Made by a program: the position numbers and the translations under genes
DNA from: Gymnogyps californianus
Taxonomy: Eukaryota; Chordata; Aves; Accipitriformes; Cathartidae
Assembly (NCBI RefSeq): GCF_018139145.2
Contig: NC_059477.1
Span: 33,025,502-33,089,501 of the forward strand
Length of the DNA stretch: 64,000 bases
Reading direction: 5' to 3'
Notes under the pieces: model-generated
The model's database searches: none
Told to the model about the DNA's origin: nothing
What the model saw: only the letters and a program-made list of their open reading frames with translations
In this document: positions 1 through 12,459 of the stretch, piece by piece
Layout: the number at the start of each line of letters is the position of its first letter
Numbering within the stretch: the stretch's first letter is position 1

Positions 1-3000
1 AAACTGCGTCCATCTGTTAAAGGGTTCTCTAACTAAGCAGGGGCATCCGGGCAGTGCTGCCCTGCCTGACGGCTTTTTGGCACGGTCCACACACCCACCG
101 CCTGTCCCTGGTGCGATGGGACATCAACACTTCAGATGTAAAGGAAACGGCAGTTTTATGATTGTGTTTGTGTTGCTGGGGAGCTTTCTGTTTTGTTCTG
201 TTTCTAAAAGAAATCATACATCAACTGTAGAGCTGATCACCGATTTTATAGGCAATTTATAGTAACGGTTAACTACCCGTGGCCTGCAGACCTTCATGCC
301 ACTTTAGCATGATGTCTACTAGATCTCACTGTTAGATTTTGCTTAAAACACATGCCCTCAATCCAATACATTGCATTGCTGTTCTCAGAAAGAAGTGATT
401 AACTGTAATGCCACCTGCCAAAATTTCCCCTTATTTGCACTGATTTCCAGCGCTGCTTTCATAACCTTGCTTATTTCTTCAGCTTCTCCGTACCCATGAG
501 AGACACAAGGTTTGGGTCTAAAGTGACCATTTGTTGTCATAGGAAATATCTGCCTACAAAAGTTGTACCATTTTAACTGTCCTGGTGCTGCTAAATCGCA
601 GTAACTCCCGGTGTGGCTGTAGGAGCATCACAACCATACTGCTTGCAACCAGTGCAAAAATATTACTAAATGCCTCACCAAAACCGCTGCTGTGATAGGA
701 ATGTGGTGCGTGGGCCAGGCTGTGACCTACAAGCTGCCCTCAAGCCCTCGGCTGTGCATGGGGAAAGGGGCAGCATCAGTTCTCCCTCTTATCCCAAGAG
801 CACGATAAGGTGCATGCCATCACCCTTTATTAATAATAAAATTAATACTAGCCACATTGTGACTGACCTGGAAATGCAAGACGTGGTGTGCAGGGACTTC
901 AAAGCGGGTTGTTCCTCTGTGGCGTATTTTTAATATTTCTGTGAAAAGAAAGAAAACGAAATGCAGATCCTGCGTTTGCATGACATAAAGTACCCGATAT
1001 GAGCCTTAATGCCCAGAGAAGCCTCGTGTAGACCTAGAAGTCCCTTCTCAGATCTTCTGGCCGTGCCCAAGTACCCCAAGACACAACCACATGTACAAAC
1101 ATACATAGACAGACTTGCGTGTGAGAGCTTTAATCATCCTGGTCGTAGGAGCAGGGACACCCTGATCCCTCATCCTCATCTCTCATCCCTCATCCCTTGT
1201 CCCTGTGTCCTGCCATGCCACCCGGGGAGCGCTGGGGGGAAGGAGCAGATGCACAGTGGCAAGTTGTGAATGAGCAAGAAGGAGAAAGGAAAAGCAGGGC
1301 CATGGGAGGAAGAAACTACTCAGAGGGAAGAAAACCACCTTGTGAGACTTGACTGTGGCATCTAAAGTAGCAGAGAAGAGGATTTGAGGAAGACTGATGA
1401 CTTTCAGAAGGAATGTATTCCAGCAGGACTGAAGCCAGGTGAGGCGTAGGAGCTCACCAGTCACCGGTTATATTTAGCTGGGCTCAGCCGAGGTCGAGTG
1501 ACTGCCCTTGCTTTCCATGGGTGCCTGTGGCATCGCTGCAAGCACCCGGTGCCCACCGTGCCCAGGCTGACCCTGGGAACCTGAGAAACCCCTGAGAGAA
1601 GGGAGAAGGTCAGGAGCTGCTACTACACATTTTTTGAGTCGTGGGCTGTTGTCAGTGCCAAACAGCTGCTATCAGTCATGTACCCTTATCGTATTTTTCA
1701 AGCCAAACCCCTGTGAAGGTCCCGCAGATTCACAGACTGTATATCTCGTCCCAGTAGACCACTGCTGACCACGGTGTGGGCCCAGGGCTCTACAGGGAAA
1801 GACCCTGCAGAGCTGCAGGGGAGGAAGTGCCGTGGCTTCCACAATGAGAACAGCGTTAATACCCTTCTCCGAAGCCAGTGCTGCGCTCTTGCCCCCGCAC
1901 GCAGCAGCAAAAGGGGATGTAATTGCACTAATGACCAAGCGAGCAGCTGTAACCTCAAGAGGGGGACTTTGTGGTGGTTGAACGTGGGGAATGCACCCAC
2001 CACGGGGTGGGCAGCTCAGCTCTGGAGGGAGCAGGCAGCCTTGTGTCCCTGAGGTTGGCCATGGACCAAGAAATGAAGCATCAGCAGAGGTAATGTGTGG
2101 CCTGAAATGAGGTCCCCAGAGAGGGTGTTTGTATAAATCCTTCCTGCTTGCTGGTGACAAGGGCGCTGGACCGATGTGTGCTGGCTGCTTTTCTGGAGTC
2201 AGGGACTGAGTGGCAGTAGATGCCCGAAAAGAAGATTGCATCCATGTAACAAAACCAGATAAGCCCTTCATCTTCCTCCTGGGATTTCCTTGTGCTGAAT
2301 AAGGGACTGAGAAAAAAAGTTTTTAGTGCCCATGTGTTAACGAGATTATTAAGGACAAAGGGATCATACAAACCAGTAGAAGATGAGTTTGAGGCAGGAC
2401 CACGATTTTGGGATGGGAACCCAAAGAAGGGCTCTATCTCCTGGGGGCTGTGAAAGGATGACCTGCAACAAAGTCAGCCTTGATCTCCAGGAACAGCCAT
2501 CACTGCTGCCCGTGTCTTTTCTCTCTTGACCATCGTGTCTCCTGTCTACAAAATGCCATTCTTGAGGATCACTTAGTCCATGAGACTGAGATCCCTCAGG
2601 TTCCTTCAAGTATTTAGGTGCCACAAAAGCCCTTGAACTTGGATTTTGAGTATCATTGCACAGTTCTGCTGGAACAGAGAGAGAAAACCCCCAGGCTGGA
2701 AAGGCCTGATCTTTGTGCTTGTTTTCTTATCACTTGCATTTTAAAGCTACGGTCAAAGCAGGACATAAACCCAGTGTATCTGACCTAGGCATGCATTTAT
2801 AAGTGAAGCAATTGTAAGTTAGTTCTTTGGCTCTGTTATCATCAGTAAAAACAAATAAAATGCTTTATCAGAGATACTTTGGGTGTTTTAAAGATAGGTT
2901 TTCATTGTCATATCTTCCTCGTGGCAGGAAGGGTGGATAAAAGCATCTGAGTCATGTCTAGACATCTGCTGTGGCACTGAAGGGGTTCTAGATTTTCAAC

Positions 3001-6000
3001 GATAACTCCTCTTTCTGCACCAGTCTGAGCAAAATGCTGGTCCCAGGGCCCCAGCCCACGGCCACAGCCTGTTTCAGGGTGACACTCCAACTCTGCCTTA
3101 GTGTTTCACAAAATACTGCCTTGATCCTGCAGTAAAATCCTGGGACACCTCCAACTTTCTCCTGTTTCTAGACTCTGTGGCATAAGTTTAGGGTTGCTGC
3201 TTACTAGCAGCTCCAGTTGGAAGAGACATCTTCCGACTGAATATAACTCATTATAACCTCATTATTGGATATAACTCGTTCAACCACCATACCTGCAGTA
3301 AGTTCAGAAGCCATAGGATCTCAGGCACAGCTCCCTAGTGTGCCAGAAAGACCAGCTAAGACGGCTAAGATTACCCATTTCCAGAAGTCACAGTGAAGCC
3401 AGTGATGGCTGGAAAAGGAGTTCAGATGCAGCCTGGCCTCGGGCACTGCTGGCGCGCAGCAGGTCCTGAATGTCTCTCAGTCCTTTGGTCCAAGCAGCTC
3501 TCCATACAACAAAAGACGGGCAAAACTGGAGCCTAGATGATGATCAAGCTGGGCTAATTTATGGTTTTAATAAAAAGGAGTTTTGGGGGAGCTAGGGTGA
3601 AGCTGGGGCATAGGATCAGGGATATGAAATAAAAGGCAAACTGCTTTGAACCTTGGGCACCTCCACCGTGTTACAAACAGTTCTTGTATTAGGGAAACAC
3701 TTTCTCTTCCTTTCCAGTTCCTCACTGTGCTGTTTGCCGGGTCCTCCTGGCTGCGCTGTGGTGAGAAGTGGGAGCACAGAGGCACACGCCGTGGGCACCG
3801 CGCGGCTTTGCCGTCCCCACACTGACTTCCCCCCCAAGCCAGCCCACAGACCTGGCTGCTGGGGTTTTCACAACCACGGAAAAAGTTTGTCTCCTGCTTT
3901 TTCCATGGAAGCTACAAAAAAATTCCAATTCACACAAAATCCTTGCAGTAATAGGCAACTATCACATGCCAAAAAATGACAATCATGAATTTCATCCTTT
4001 CTTATACAGTATGTACTATCCTCCAGCTAAAGATGCAGGTCATGTTGCTGCTGCCTGCTATAAAAATAGGTATAAAAATATCTATTTTTACCATCTGAGG
4101 ACCAACCTCTCTTCTCAGCTACTCAAGAGCAACGCTACCACTCCTGACCTGCTGAGAAGAAGTATTGCAATACTGCTGGGAAGCAGAAAACGGCACCTAA
4201 ACTCATCTTGCCAAGTCTTATCCCTCTCCTACATGAAAAAAGGCAGGGTTCAGAATAACTCTCTGTGCAAGTCCATGCCTGGAGCCGCTGGGCTGGAAAG
4301 CAAGGGAGGTACGTGGGAGAGATTTTCCTCATGCCTCTAAGGTGCATAAACTTAAGTCCTTCAAACAGTGACAATGGAGCCAGACCAAAGCTGGCAGGTT
4401 TTGGTGTTCCTACATCTCCTGAAGCAGGCTGGGGGGCACTTGGCTGCCTGAGCGGCTGTTTTCAGGAGGGGTTCACTGACATGCTGAACTGAAATAGGTC
4501 ACGGATGTCTCCAGCCATGAGCCACCCTGAAAAATACGCCCCGATCCCCGGAGTTAAGGAGCATGCCATCAAAGGGACGGGCATGGGGATGCACAAGGCT
4601 GTGACACAGGAGAGGGTTAAAAATTAGCAGCTCGCTGGAAACCTGCCTGTGGTCTCTGTTAATGGTTAGCCCCAATTAAAATGTGCTCAGTAAAAGGTTT
4701 TGCCTTTCGTGTGGCTTTTCCTGCAACTGCAAAGAGCCAGCTCCATCTTGTGGCCAGGGACTCTGCCAAGTCGCAGAGAGGAGGGAGTGGGAGGAGGGTT
4801 TGATAGCCTGAAGGTCCGTCCCTACCGCCTTGCATGGTATATTGAGGAATATTCCCTCTTCCTGCACCTCTTGCCTCAAATAAACTGGACCCATTTTGAT
4901 TAGTACTCCGGGAGAGCCACAAAATCCAGGAGCATTTACTGGGCGCGTCTAGCAGAGGGTTTCTCATAAATGGAAAGCTCAAAGAGATTCCCTTTGTATG
5001 CATGCATGTGAGGGAAGCATCATTAAATATGATTTAATATGTCAGCAGGTAGAGCCAGCTAGGCTTGGCTCCACTCACATCTCTGGGAAAATTCCCACTG
5101 AATGGAGTAAAAGCCCAAGTCCCAAGCACCTGGGCGAGCAGCGTGCTCCAGAGGTACAAACGGCTTTCCAAAAAATTCACCCTGGATCTGTGTGGTTTGG
5201 GCCTCCCAATGCCCCATACAGCTTTTTCAAATCTCAGTTGACACTTGGCTATTTAATCACTATTTGAAATAAATCATTGAACTCTGTTTTTTTGCTTATT
5301 TTTCTGGCAAACCATTTCTGCCCAGCATGAGCTTGCTGCAGAATCTGTTCACACCAACCTTGGAAGGACAAAACAGTTGAGAAATGATGAAAAGTCTGCA
5401 AGGAAAGACCTTGCTTTAAAAAGAATAATAACATACTGTTACACATGTGCAACACAAGCCCTGTTTCATTTATAGGAATGATATATAGGCCCAGGTCCAC
5501 AATTCCCCCCCAGGGACCTTATTCCCATTAATGTCGGTACAAGTTAGGCACCAAAATAACCTGCCTGGACTTGACCCCTGATTCCCACCAATTTAAACAT
5601 TCCTCTACTTGAGAGGGAATTAGGTACTTAGCACTGTAATAGCCTCTTGAATTTGTTGACTGTCCAGATATGAAAAAATTTTTTAAATTTTTGGCTGATT
5701 TACCCCATAAAAGGATCTCTACATATAAAAGACTTCAGAGAAACCCTTTTTTTCCAGTCTCATTTATGCAGTAGACTTTCTTTCCCCAGCTACACCCGTA
5801 TATCCATGACTAAAAGAGAAGCAGAGATTCCCTAATGTTTAACCAGGCTCATGTCAGCAGGCACGGGGCAGGCAGCAATGAGACCAGTGAAGGTCGAGGG
5901 GAGCCATCTCAGGAGGGCTGAGAGCTTTCCTCACCCTCCCCACCCCACCAAGACATGACGGACATTACTACATTACTCTGGGAAGCTGTTAATGTCACTT

Positions 6001-9000
6001 TAGAAAACCGACTGCCAAAGCAATGACCAAACTGGGAAATCAGCTGGGACAAATGTCCCTCAGGGGCTACCAGAGGTATTAGTGTTTCAGAACAGGCAAA
6101 AAAAAGGAAGAAAATGCTCAGTTGCCATAGATGCCCACCAAAAGCAATGCTGGTCCCTCCACAGCCCTCTCTGGAGTCCTGGGCAAAATTTCTTATTCCT
6201 CTCAGTGCCCTATTTTCCCTTTTCCACCTTATCTGGCCCTGTAGGTCTCCCAGCTCCCCTGGGGAAATCTCTGCCGTGTTTGGGCCAGCAGCTGGGCAGA
6301 TATTTTCTCTCCATTCCCCTTGATGTCGCCCACTTTGGTGGGTGCCATGGGGGACATTGCCCAGGGTTTGGGGACACTGGCCAGGGACTGGGGACAGAGA
6401 GAAGCAGGTGAGGCACAGCTCCTTCACAAGCTGTTTTGCTTCCGCCAGGAGAGGGAGGGTGGGAGCTGTTGGTCTTGGTTTGCTTTTCGTGGAGAGGAGA
6501 GGAATAGACTTTGGGCTCCAGAGGTTGCTCTTCGGAGCTTGTGTGTGAAAGGCAGCACCTTTCGGGCTTGAAAGGAAGCATTTTGCATTTTTTTGAGTTA
6601 TCTGCTTGGAAAAATTTTCCCTTGGTTTTTTTATGAGGCTGTTTTTACATAAACAAGAGCTCTATGTACAGCACCTTACCCTGCCTCTCCATGGTCCGTG
6701 AACAGCTTGGGCATAATTAGGGCATACAAGACACGCTATGTACGCACACCCCAGGCATCACCGCTCAGCCCGTGCTGCCGTTGAATAAAGCAGATCAATG
6801 AGTTCAGAAGGTGAGAAATGTCCCCCTGGCCCAGGTTATCCATCCAGCCCCAGGCTGTGCTCCCGGGGCTGCAAGAGGAGGGGCTACCTTGGGGGCCTGG
6901 CTCCTTTTACAGCCCCTTCCTCCAGCACACCCACCCACTTTCTCATCCTGTTGTTAGAGGGTACGTCTCTGTCATGCATTTGCATCCTTGAATTTGCCTG
7001 ATCTCTTTTTGAACCTGCAGATACAGCGTCCGCAGCCCCCTGTGGCAGCAAGTCCACCACCTGCACCTGTGAAGTATCTTTGTTCTGTCTGCTTTACACT
7101 GACCTCCTTTAGCTTTGTATACCCCCAGATTCTGGTGGGTGTTTGGCTGCCACGCCGAGTCAATGGCTTCGGACACCTATCAATGATGGCTCAGCGTGTC
7201 CCAGTGAGTCTGTGGGGTGCGATGGGCTGGCTGTGCCTGGGAACACAGCTGGGTACCGCAGGCCCCCGTACCGCTGGGCTGCGCCGCTCCTTTGGGTCCC
7301 CTGGATCAGCGCCGCCTGGTCCTGGTCACTTATTAACAACCACTTTATGTATTTGACCTTACACCACCTGTTACCTAGTTACTTCACTTACTTTCATTTA
7401 CTCCTGCTACCTCTTTACTCCATGTTACCCTTTTACTTCCAATTGCTCTGGCTCCTCCAGCTGATCCACTGCAGAGTGGGACAGATGTGGGAAGCTCCCC
7501 AACAGCTTCAGCTGTAAAAACAGCCACAAAGAAATCACTGAGCTTCTCTGCTACATCTTCTTCATCCCCATCTGCCCCTTTTATACCCTTGTCATCAGCA
7601 TTCCCACCGATTTCCTAGCTTGGCTTTGATATACTTAAAGAGCCTTTTATCAGCAGTTAGAGCATCCTTTGCAAGGCAATTTATAGATTCTTATTTTTAG
7701 CCCTATTTATTTCCTGTTTAACTGTGACCTGACAAGTTTTATGAGTTTCCCTGTTCTTAGACCACTGTGGGCTTTTAGGGTTGGGTTTGGGGATTTTTTT
7801 GACTAGTTGCTGCAAAAATCTGTGTCTTCAGCTCACACCCCAAAACCTGGGATAAGTCAATTTAATCCTCCTGGGAACCCTTAACAAGCAAAGCTGCTGC
7901 ATCCGCAAACACCAGACACAAGGCTTTGAAACAGGGAGCATGACTGGGCTAAAAAAAAAAAGGGTGAAGGGTGGGAAACTGGGAAAAAACAGCAATTGAT
8001 GACTTTGCAGTTGCCAAACTTGACAAATTACAGTCCTCCTCTCACAGGAGCAGCAGATGAATGAGGCAGTGTTAGGCTTGCCTTCCTGTGGTTTTTGGCC
8101 CTGGGCTAATGAACCCCAAATTTCAAGCGGATCCTCTGTCGCTGGGTTGTACCAGGGTCCAGTCACCCTCCTGAGCCTGGGATGAAGCTGAGATGGTCTC
8201 CCCAAAACCAGCTAGGGACAGTGATATTCACCGGGGCATCTGCCTGAATCCCTTTGGCCCTCACCTGAGTTTCCCTAGAAGTTCTCCGTACCGGGGGTTT
8301 CTGTTGGGGAAGCCGTTCCTAGCAAGGAGGGGAGCACTTCTTGCTAGAGGAGAGGCTCCTTTTCCCTTACCCCTGTTCCTCCTGTTGGAAGGAGTGCTAT
8401 CATTCACCTTGAAAACAACAAGCCATCAAAGTCAAAGGAAGCACACAAGAAGTGAAAAGTCAAGCCCTTGGGTCTGCAATGGTGTCTTACCTTCATTGCT
8501 CACTCCTATTTGTTTATGCCTCCAGCCTGGCACATCACATGCAGTATCTATGTAAACACAGTCTCATAAAGGAAACAAGGAGTGGTTTTCACCAGCAGGT
8601 AACCAGAAAAATGCAAAATGTTTCCTGCTTTCAAGCCTGAAAGATGCTGCCTTTCACGTGCAAGTTTGGATGCTGGGGAGCATGTGGATGCAGAGTTTTA
8701 TGTCTCATTTTTGAGGCTGGTTTCAGGCATAAGCAGTGCAAACAGCACAAGATCCGGCAGGCCTGATTAAGCCCATCCTTACCCCACCATCCCATCACAT
8801 TACTGTGGCACAGCTCCTCTAAGGCAGATGCCCAGAGCTGGGCTCTTACCCCACCACCATCCACAGCACCGCACCCCTCCCCTACCACCCCGCATCGCTT
8901 GAATATGCTCAGGTGTATCCAAATAAATGAAGAACAGCATGTGACTTAAGTGATCCCAATACCTCCATACATGTGCTATAACCATACAAACCTCTGTCCC

Positions 9001-11440
9001 AACTCCTTTGGCGCTATTTAGTACACCCTGTGCAGATGTGCCAAGCAATTACGCTCTCCAGTGTAATTTTTGGTCTAGGATAAAAGGAGGTGGCAGACTT
9101 GAGTGGCACCATCTTCCCACGTCCTCTGCAGGTTATGTGCCAGCAGGACACCCTGTATGTCGGGGGAGCAGATGGACGGGAGATCCCAGGACACGAAATG
9201 AGTTGTGGCAGTTCCCTGAAGCCTCTCAACCTTCCTGCAGGCACGTCCTCTCTCACACCAATGGGTGAGGGTCGCACTCAGCTCCCTTTTGCATGCCCAG
9301 TTGGATTTTGACGGATGGGCAGCTGAAACAATGCATAAGCCAAGCGGCAGCAGTCATAAAACACCACAAAGAGCTATTTTCCATGATCATATTTCCCAAC
9401 AGAATCACACATTTCTAATAGCCAAACAGAAGTGAAATATCTGAGAGTTTGCCCTTTCAGTACAGAATTCCAGTCCAGATAAAATAGCTGTAGCAGCCTT
9501 TGAAATGCCAAAGAGTCGTAGGCTTACAGTAGTATCTGATAGCCCCTCCCCAGCACAGGCTAAATGAGAACTGGTTGCAGTTGCAGAAATTAGCTTTGAA
9601 CTAGAGCAATGAAAATTCCTCTGCAGTTAAATGACGCAAACACCTGACTATTTTTGCTGCTTTTATTGTCAATGACAGCAAATGCCTAGATATCACACCC
9701 TCAATAAAGTTTTACTGCATTAAAGTTTCATTTATCACTGAGCTTTTGGCTGCATTTCCAATCCCTATTGCTTTGTGAAAGAAGAAGAGATAACACTTAA
9801 AAGCCTTTTCCTGTGCCTCTATAGCAGGCTACTGTTACCTGTATTTTAAGGATCCTCTGCACTAAGCTGATGGAACCAGGCAATTTACTTCAATGAAAGA
9901 CCGTGATGCATGGGCTGTTACTCTTGATATAGAGAAATCCTTTTATTAGATTCCACGTAACCCCAAGTTTCAGTCTGCCATACAAAGAACGGGAGGAGGG
10001 GGTATCCAAGCAAGAGCAGCTGGCTGAACACAGCAGAAGTCCACACGGAGCTTCATGACTTTTTGCCATTTGTTCTGCCTGTATCCCACCCATTTGTTAG
10101 TGTCTCACCCCGTGCAAACTCCCCAGAGTGTTCTGCTGGCAGCAGAACCTTTTCCTGCTGCTGAAAAATCAGGAAAAAGGGGAAAAGAAAAGGGCTTAGC
10201 AGAGGGATTAGAAGCAGGGAGCATCTCCTTCACCCAGGGAATGGTGGGGACATACAAGGTTCTAAGAAAAAGAAGGGGGCAGCAGGCATGGGGGCCCATA
10301 CATTAATGAAACTGCTGGGTTTGGGAGCTGGTCCCCTTGTAGGGCTTTTCTAGCTGGAGGAAGGATGGGGCCTCTCTGCCTCTTGTGCTAAGGGTAGCCA
10401 CCATGCCTTGCTTTGCTCCTCACAGGTGAGTACTCTCAGAGGAACAGTCAAGAAAATAAGCCCAAATCTCTACCATCCTTTGAATAAGGTACCATGAATA
10501 GCTAAATCCAGCTAGCCCTGCTCACATGGAGTAAAGGTCGCCTTATGCATGTTGAGAAGCACACAGCCAGTGGAGGGTGGCTAAGGCCACCAGAACCTGG
10601 CCTCCTACAGACACCTGCCAACAGCAGGCACTGTGCAGCCAGGTGACAGCAGCAAAGGGGACAGGAGTCAACTGGAAGAAAGAAACAGTGAAAACTCAGG
10701 AAAACAACAGAGAGAAAATGGCACCTTTTCTCACCAGGCTAATTCTGAGCCACTGCTCATTGCAGGCAGTTCAGAGAAAGCAGGGTCTATCTTCTTTTGC
10801 TAGAGAAGCCGCATGAGAAAGATCAGGATTGTTTAGGTCCCAGTTTTCAACCACAGAACTGTCAAGTGGGAGCTGGTTTTGATCACCAAGAGCACTGGAA
10901 CAACCTGTCTGCATGCACATCCTGGTAACCTCTACAGCCACATACAATGTTCTCTACTACTGGCCCTCAAACTTGTCATTTAAGCTGAAAGACACTTCTT
11001 TTTTTTATTTGTGTGACATTAACAGACCCATACGCAGAAAGCTGCCATCACAGAGAGCAGCTTGTCCAGTGTTTTCAAAGGAGACCCAGCTGCACTAACT
11101 ACCCAGTTCCCACCAAAAGCAATCACAGAAAATTGGTGCCAGCCTTACAACAATAAACATTTTAGCTTCATTAAGATTTAATAATATTTCTGATCAGAAC
11201 ATCTGAGTGAAAGCAGGGTGCTGATGCAACCAGTCTGTGCACACTTGCGTCTAAACTCTGCACAAGTTTTAACATAAAATAGTCTCTGGAGTTGTTAAAA
11301 AAAACCCACACCACTGGGCAGCAACATAAGAAAGCCTTGGTACTGAGAAACAATAATGTTTAATAGGACAAGTTAATCTGCACATATAAAAACCAAAACA
11401 CAAAATATAACATGGAATTAAATGATGGTGTAAATGAAAT
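1..11440. other. Intergenic stretch downstream of the mucin gene
   Basis: No exon chain, CpG island or RNA gene could be supported on either strand. Open frames here are short and have no recognisable domain. In the human order the next gene would be ITGB5, but I see no integrin exon. One LINE remnant lies at about 7,430-7,720. Confidence 0.6.
7430..7720 (-). mobile_element. Decayed CR1/L2-type LINE ORF2 fragment
   Basis: On the minus strand, disrupted frames read DKRLFKYIKAKLGN and then EKLSDFFVAVFTAE. These resemble the linker before the reverse transcriptase in CR1/L2-like LINEs (the KYI...K and EKAEVLN-FF-VFT region). A frameshift separates the two parts, so this is an old copy. Confidence 0.65.
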
Positions 11441-11500
11441 TAACCTATAAATATATGTACATATTTGTGAATATATATATATTTTGTATATATAAGGAAA
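11441..11500. repeat. TA-rich simple sequence
   Basis: Short runs of TATATA and related words (for example ATATATATATAT near 11,472). It lies just past the probable 3' end of the mucin gene. Confidence 0.7.
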
Positions 11501-11549
11501 TGTTAATGCTAGTCAATAGATAATGCACACTCAGTAAACTACGGTAAAA

Positions 11550-12408
11550 TGTGGATTCTTTTACAGACAGATTTATTGAGTGTATGTAAGAAATGAAAAA
11601 ACCCCCAACCTTAAGATCATTCAATCAAAACATAAAGAGTGCAAGAGAAAAAAAAATGCTAGCACTTTCCACAGGAGCTGAGAATGTAAAACCAATGTAG
11701 TTGTGCAAGATGGAGAACAATAGTGTTTATTTGAAGATATTGTTTCTTGCCATTTTATTGGGAAGGAAGGCTGCATAAAAGGTCAGACAAGTACCATTGT
11801 CTCACACAATGCATGTCAGCAGAGATCTGAACAGCATGCTTTCAGGTAGGAAATATTGGGGGGTTGAGGAGGGGAAAAAGACTGTATCTGATATAGTAAA
11901 GAGAAACAGGTTACGTTCTCATGAAGAACAGTTTTGATTTGCCCAAAGCCATACAGGCTGCCTGTAGCTGAAATGGAGTGAGCACAAATACAGGCAAAGC
12001 TCTGGGTGCTGACACTTTTCAGCATCACACATATTGCCTGGACCTTTTCAGTTCTTCTTCCAGAAGAACTGAAAAACAGCAGGGTTAAAATCCTGGTGTC
12101 TTGTCTACACTCACTCTCTTGCCAATGTACTGGCCTCCTGAAAGAAGTCTAATGTTTATTGGAGCCCATTAGTTCTTTTAAAAGTCCTCTTCTTCTCCCT
12201 ACCGTCTCCTTCATTTTTCCCTTATTTCAGAGAGTTGTCCATGATCTCTTTCAAGCAGGGGTCTTCCTTTAGAAAATCTTCAGAGAATCTGGGGTTATGG
12301 ACTTTGTTGTCTCTTCTGCTGAAGTAAGTGCATTGGTGAGAGGCTGTGAAACTCTTTGGTCTGACCCGTTGTCGCAGTGGTCGTCCATCCTTCTGCCGCT
12401 CTGGTTGC
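11550..12408 (-). other. 3' UTR of the MUC13-like gene (end uncertain)
   Basis: Candidate AATAAA signals on the minus strand occur at 12155-12160, 11754-11759, 11726-11731 and 11572-11577. The last is followed by T- and G-rich sequence and is my preferred end. A strong hairpin lies inside at 12045-12075. Confidence 0.4.
12045..12075. other. 13-bp perfect hairpin in the mucin 3' UTR
   Basis: TTTTCAGTTCTTC at 12045-12057 is followed by a 5-nt loop and its exact reverse complement at 12063-12075. It would be transcribed in the 3' UTR. Confidence 0.8.
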
Positions 12409-12459
12409 TTAGTATCTCTTCTGCATCCTAAAGCCCTCAGGCTCCCGTGATATTTCGTA
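12409..12459 (-). CDS. MUC13: MUC13-like last coding exon with stop
   Basis: 51 coding nt in phase 0: [16 protein letters not shown] then TAA (12411-12409). Acceptor CTCTGTAG. The coding end is short compared with the 50-codon terminal exon of HEG1. Confidence 0.87.
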   Translation of the reverse strand, partial: YEISREPEGFRMQKRY

